Shown here: positions 63,348 to 64,000 of the stretch, in pieces
Layout of the letters: each line of letters starts with the position of its first letter
How positions within the stretch are numbered: position 1 is the stretch's first letter
Source of the DNA: Mucilaginibacter frigoritolerans
GTDB taxonomy: Bacteria; Bacteroidota; Bacteroidia; Sphingobacteriales; Sphingobacteriaceae
NCBI RefSeq assembly: GCF_007830615.1
Contig: NZ_VLLI01000001.1
Span: forward strand, 248,001-312,000
Direction: 5' to 3'
DNA: 64,000 nt
The notes under the pieces: model-generated
The model's database searches: none
Seen by the model: only the letters and a program-made list of their open reading frames with translations
Told to the model about the DNA's origin: nothing
Translations under genes and position numbers: made by a program

Positions 63348-64000
63348 ATGAGTATTAAAAAAGAATTAGAGAAACGCATCCTGGTAATTGATGGAGCAAT
63401 GGGCACCATGATACAGCGTTACGAATTATCGGAAGATGATTTTCGTGGCGAGCGTTTTCGTGATCACGCTTCTGATCTTAAAGGAAATAACGACTTACTG
63501 AATATTACACGTCCTGACGTGATTAAAGCTATTCATGCCGAATATCTGGATGCCGGGGCCGACATTATTGAAACCAATACCTTTAGTACCCAGCGTATTT
63601 CTCTTGCAGATTATCACCTGGAAGAACTGGCTTATGAACTAAGTTATGAAGGTGCGCGTTTGGCTCGTGAAGTGGCCGATGAGTATACTCAAAAACAACC
63701 CAACAAGCCTCGTTTCGTAGCGGGTGCAGTAGGCCCAACTAACAGAACTGCATCACTTTCACCAGACGTAAATGATCCAGGCTATAGAGCAGTTACTTTT
63801 GATGATTTGGCTGAGGCTTATTATGACCAGGTACGCGGATTGGTTGATGGCGGCTCGGATTTGCTTTTAATAGAAACCATATTTGATACCCTGAATGCAA
63901 AAGCAGCCTTATTTGCCATTGACAGATATGCTCATGAATCAGGCAAGCAATTGCCGGTAATGATTTCAGGTACCATCACCGATGCTTCAGGACGTACATT
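63348..64000 (+). CDS. metH: Cobalamin-dependent methionine synthase, N-terminal part (runs off the window)
   Basis: The frame opens with [20 protein letters not shown] and stays open to the end of the window (217 codons). It is the homocysteine-binding domain of Met[55 protein letters not shown] and [19 protein letters not shown]. The zinc-site cysteines lie beyond the visible part. The enzyme methylates homocysteine with methyl-tetrahydrofolate. The SAM riboswitch in its leader fits the pathway. Confidence 0.93.
   Translation, partial: MSIKKELEKRILVIDGAMGTMIQRYELSEDDFRGERFRDHASDLKGNNDLLNITRPDVIKAIHAEYLDAGADIIETNTFSTQRISLADYHLEELAYELSYEGARLAREVADEYTQKQPNKPRFVAGAVGPTNRTASLSPDVNDPGYRAVTFDDLAEAYYDQVRGLVDGGSDLLLIETIFDTLNAKAALFAIDRYAHESGKQLPVMISGTITDASGRT

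Overview
The window looks like the chromosome of a Bacteroidota bacterium of the Sphingobacteriaceae type (Mucilaginibacter/Pedobacter-like). This rests on gene content, not on a database search: a TonB-dependent receptor with an N-terminal carboxypeptidase-like domain, a type IX secretion C-terminal domain, a NUDIX-type AraR regulator, M20-argH arginine genes, low-to-moderate GC, and repeated promoters of the Bacteroidota form TTTG-N19/20-TAnnTTTG. Almost all of the window reads as chromosomal core and accessory metabolism. No phage, insertion sequence or CRISPR array was seen.

Layout. 1-8.1 kb: the end of an unknown gene, a membrane protein, an MHS-family MFS transporter, a secreted BSP-type peptidase, an M20 deacylase plus argH, a PIN toxin-antitoxin pair, ywbE, and DUF1345 and DUF72 proteins. 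8.2-9.8 kb: a Tat-exported amidase broken by a one-base frameshift. 9.9-13.25 kb: an apparent four-gene operon sdpR-sdpI-alpha/beta hydrolase-class A beta-lactamase, with an operator-like dyad in front and a 42-bp palindromic terminator behind. 13.3-22 kb: a GH5 glycanase, two tandem CocE/NonD hydrolases, and a siderophore receptor plus PepSY membrane protein. 22.3-33.9 kb: a lipoprotein, a PhnP-like MBL hydrolase, a NagX-like acyltransferase, ftsK-lolA, an ankyrin protein, a DAACS symporter, a BamA-like barrel and a VOC protein.

34-45.6 kb is an L-arabinose/arabinan locus. araB-araD-GH27-araA run left, then a NUDIX-family AraR regulator, and GH51-GH51-GH30 run right. The secreted enzymes would release arabinose and galacto-oligosaccharides from arabinan or arabinogalactan, and AraBAD would feed the pentose phosphate pathway. 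A shared 12-bp motif lies in both control regions.

45.8-52.4 kb: a type IX secreted MBG-repeat protein, a fragment of a dead MFS transporter, a structured gap, and a 1224-residue membrane-anchored YobI/KAP-like P-loop NTPase. The NTPase is the best candidate in the window for a conflict or defence gene. 52.6-55.6 kb: a TlpA-like thioredoxin, a DUF4440-like protein and a sterol-desaturase-family hydroxylase. 55.7-56.3 kb: two initiator tRNA-Met genes, each with its own terminator, and a third decayed copy. A symmetric two-way promoter sits between the tRNAs and era. 56.3-64 kb: era, der, an S41 protease, murQ, an unknown protein, a BAX-inhibitor-1 protein, and a SAM-I riboswitch before metH, which runs off the window.

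The strongest unexplained pattern is in three gaps (era-der, der-S41 and riboswitch-metH). Each holds its own short word repeated about every 20-23 bp, first in one orientation and then inverted.
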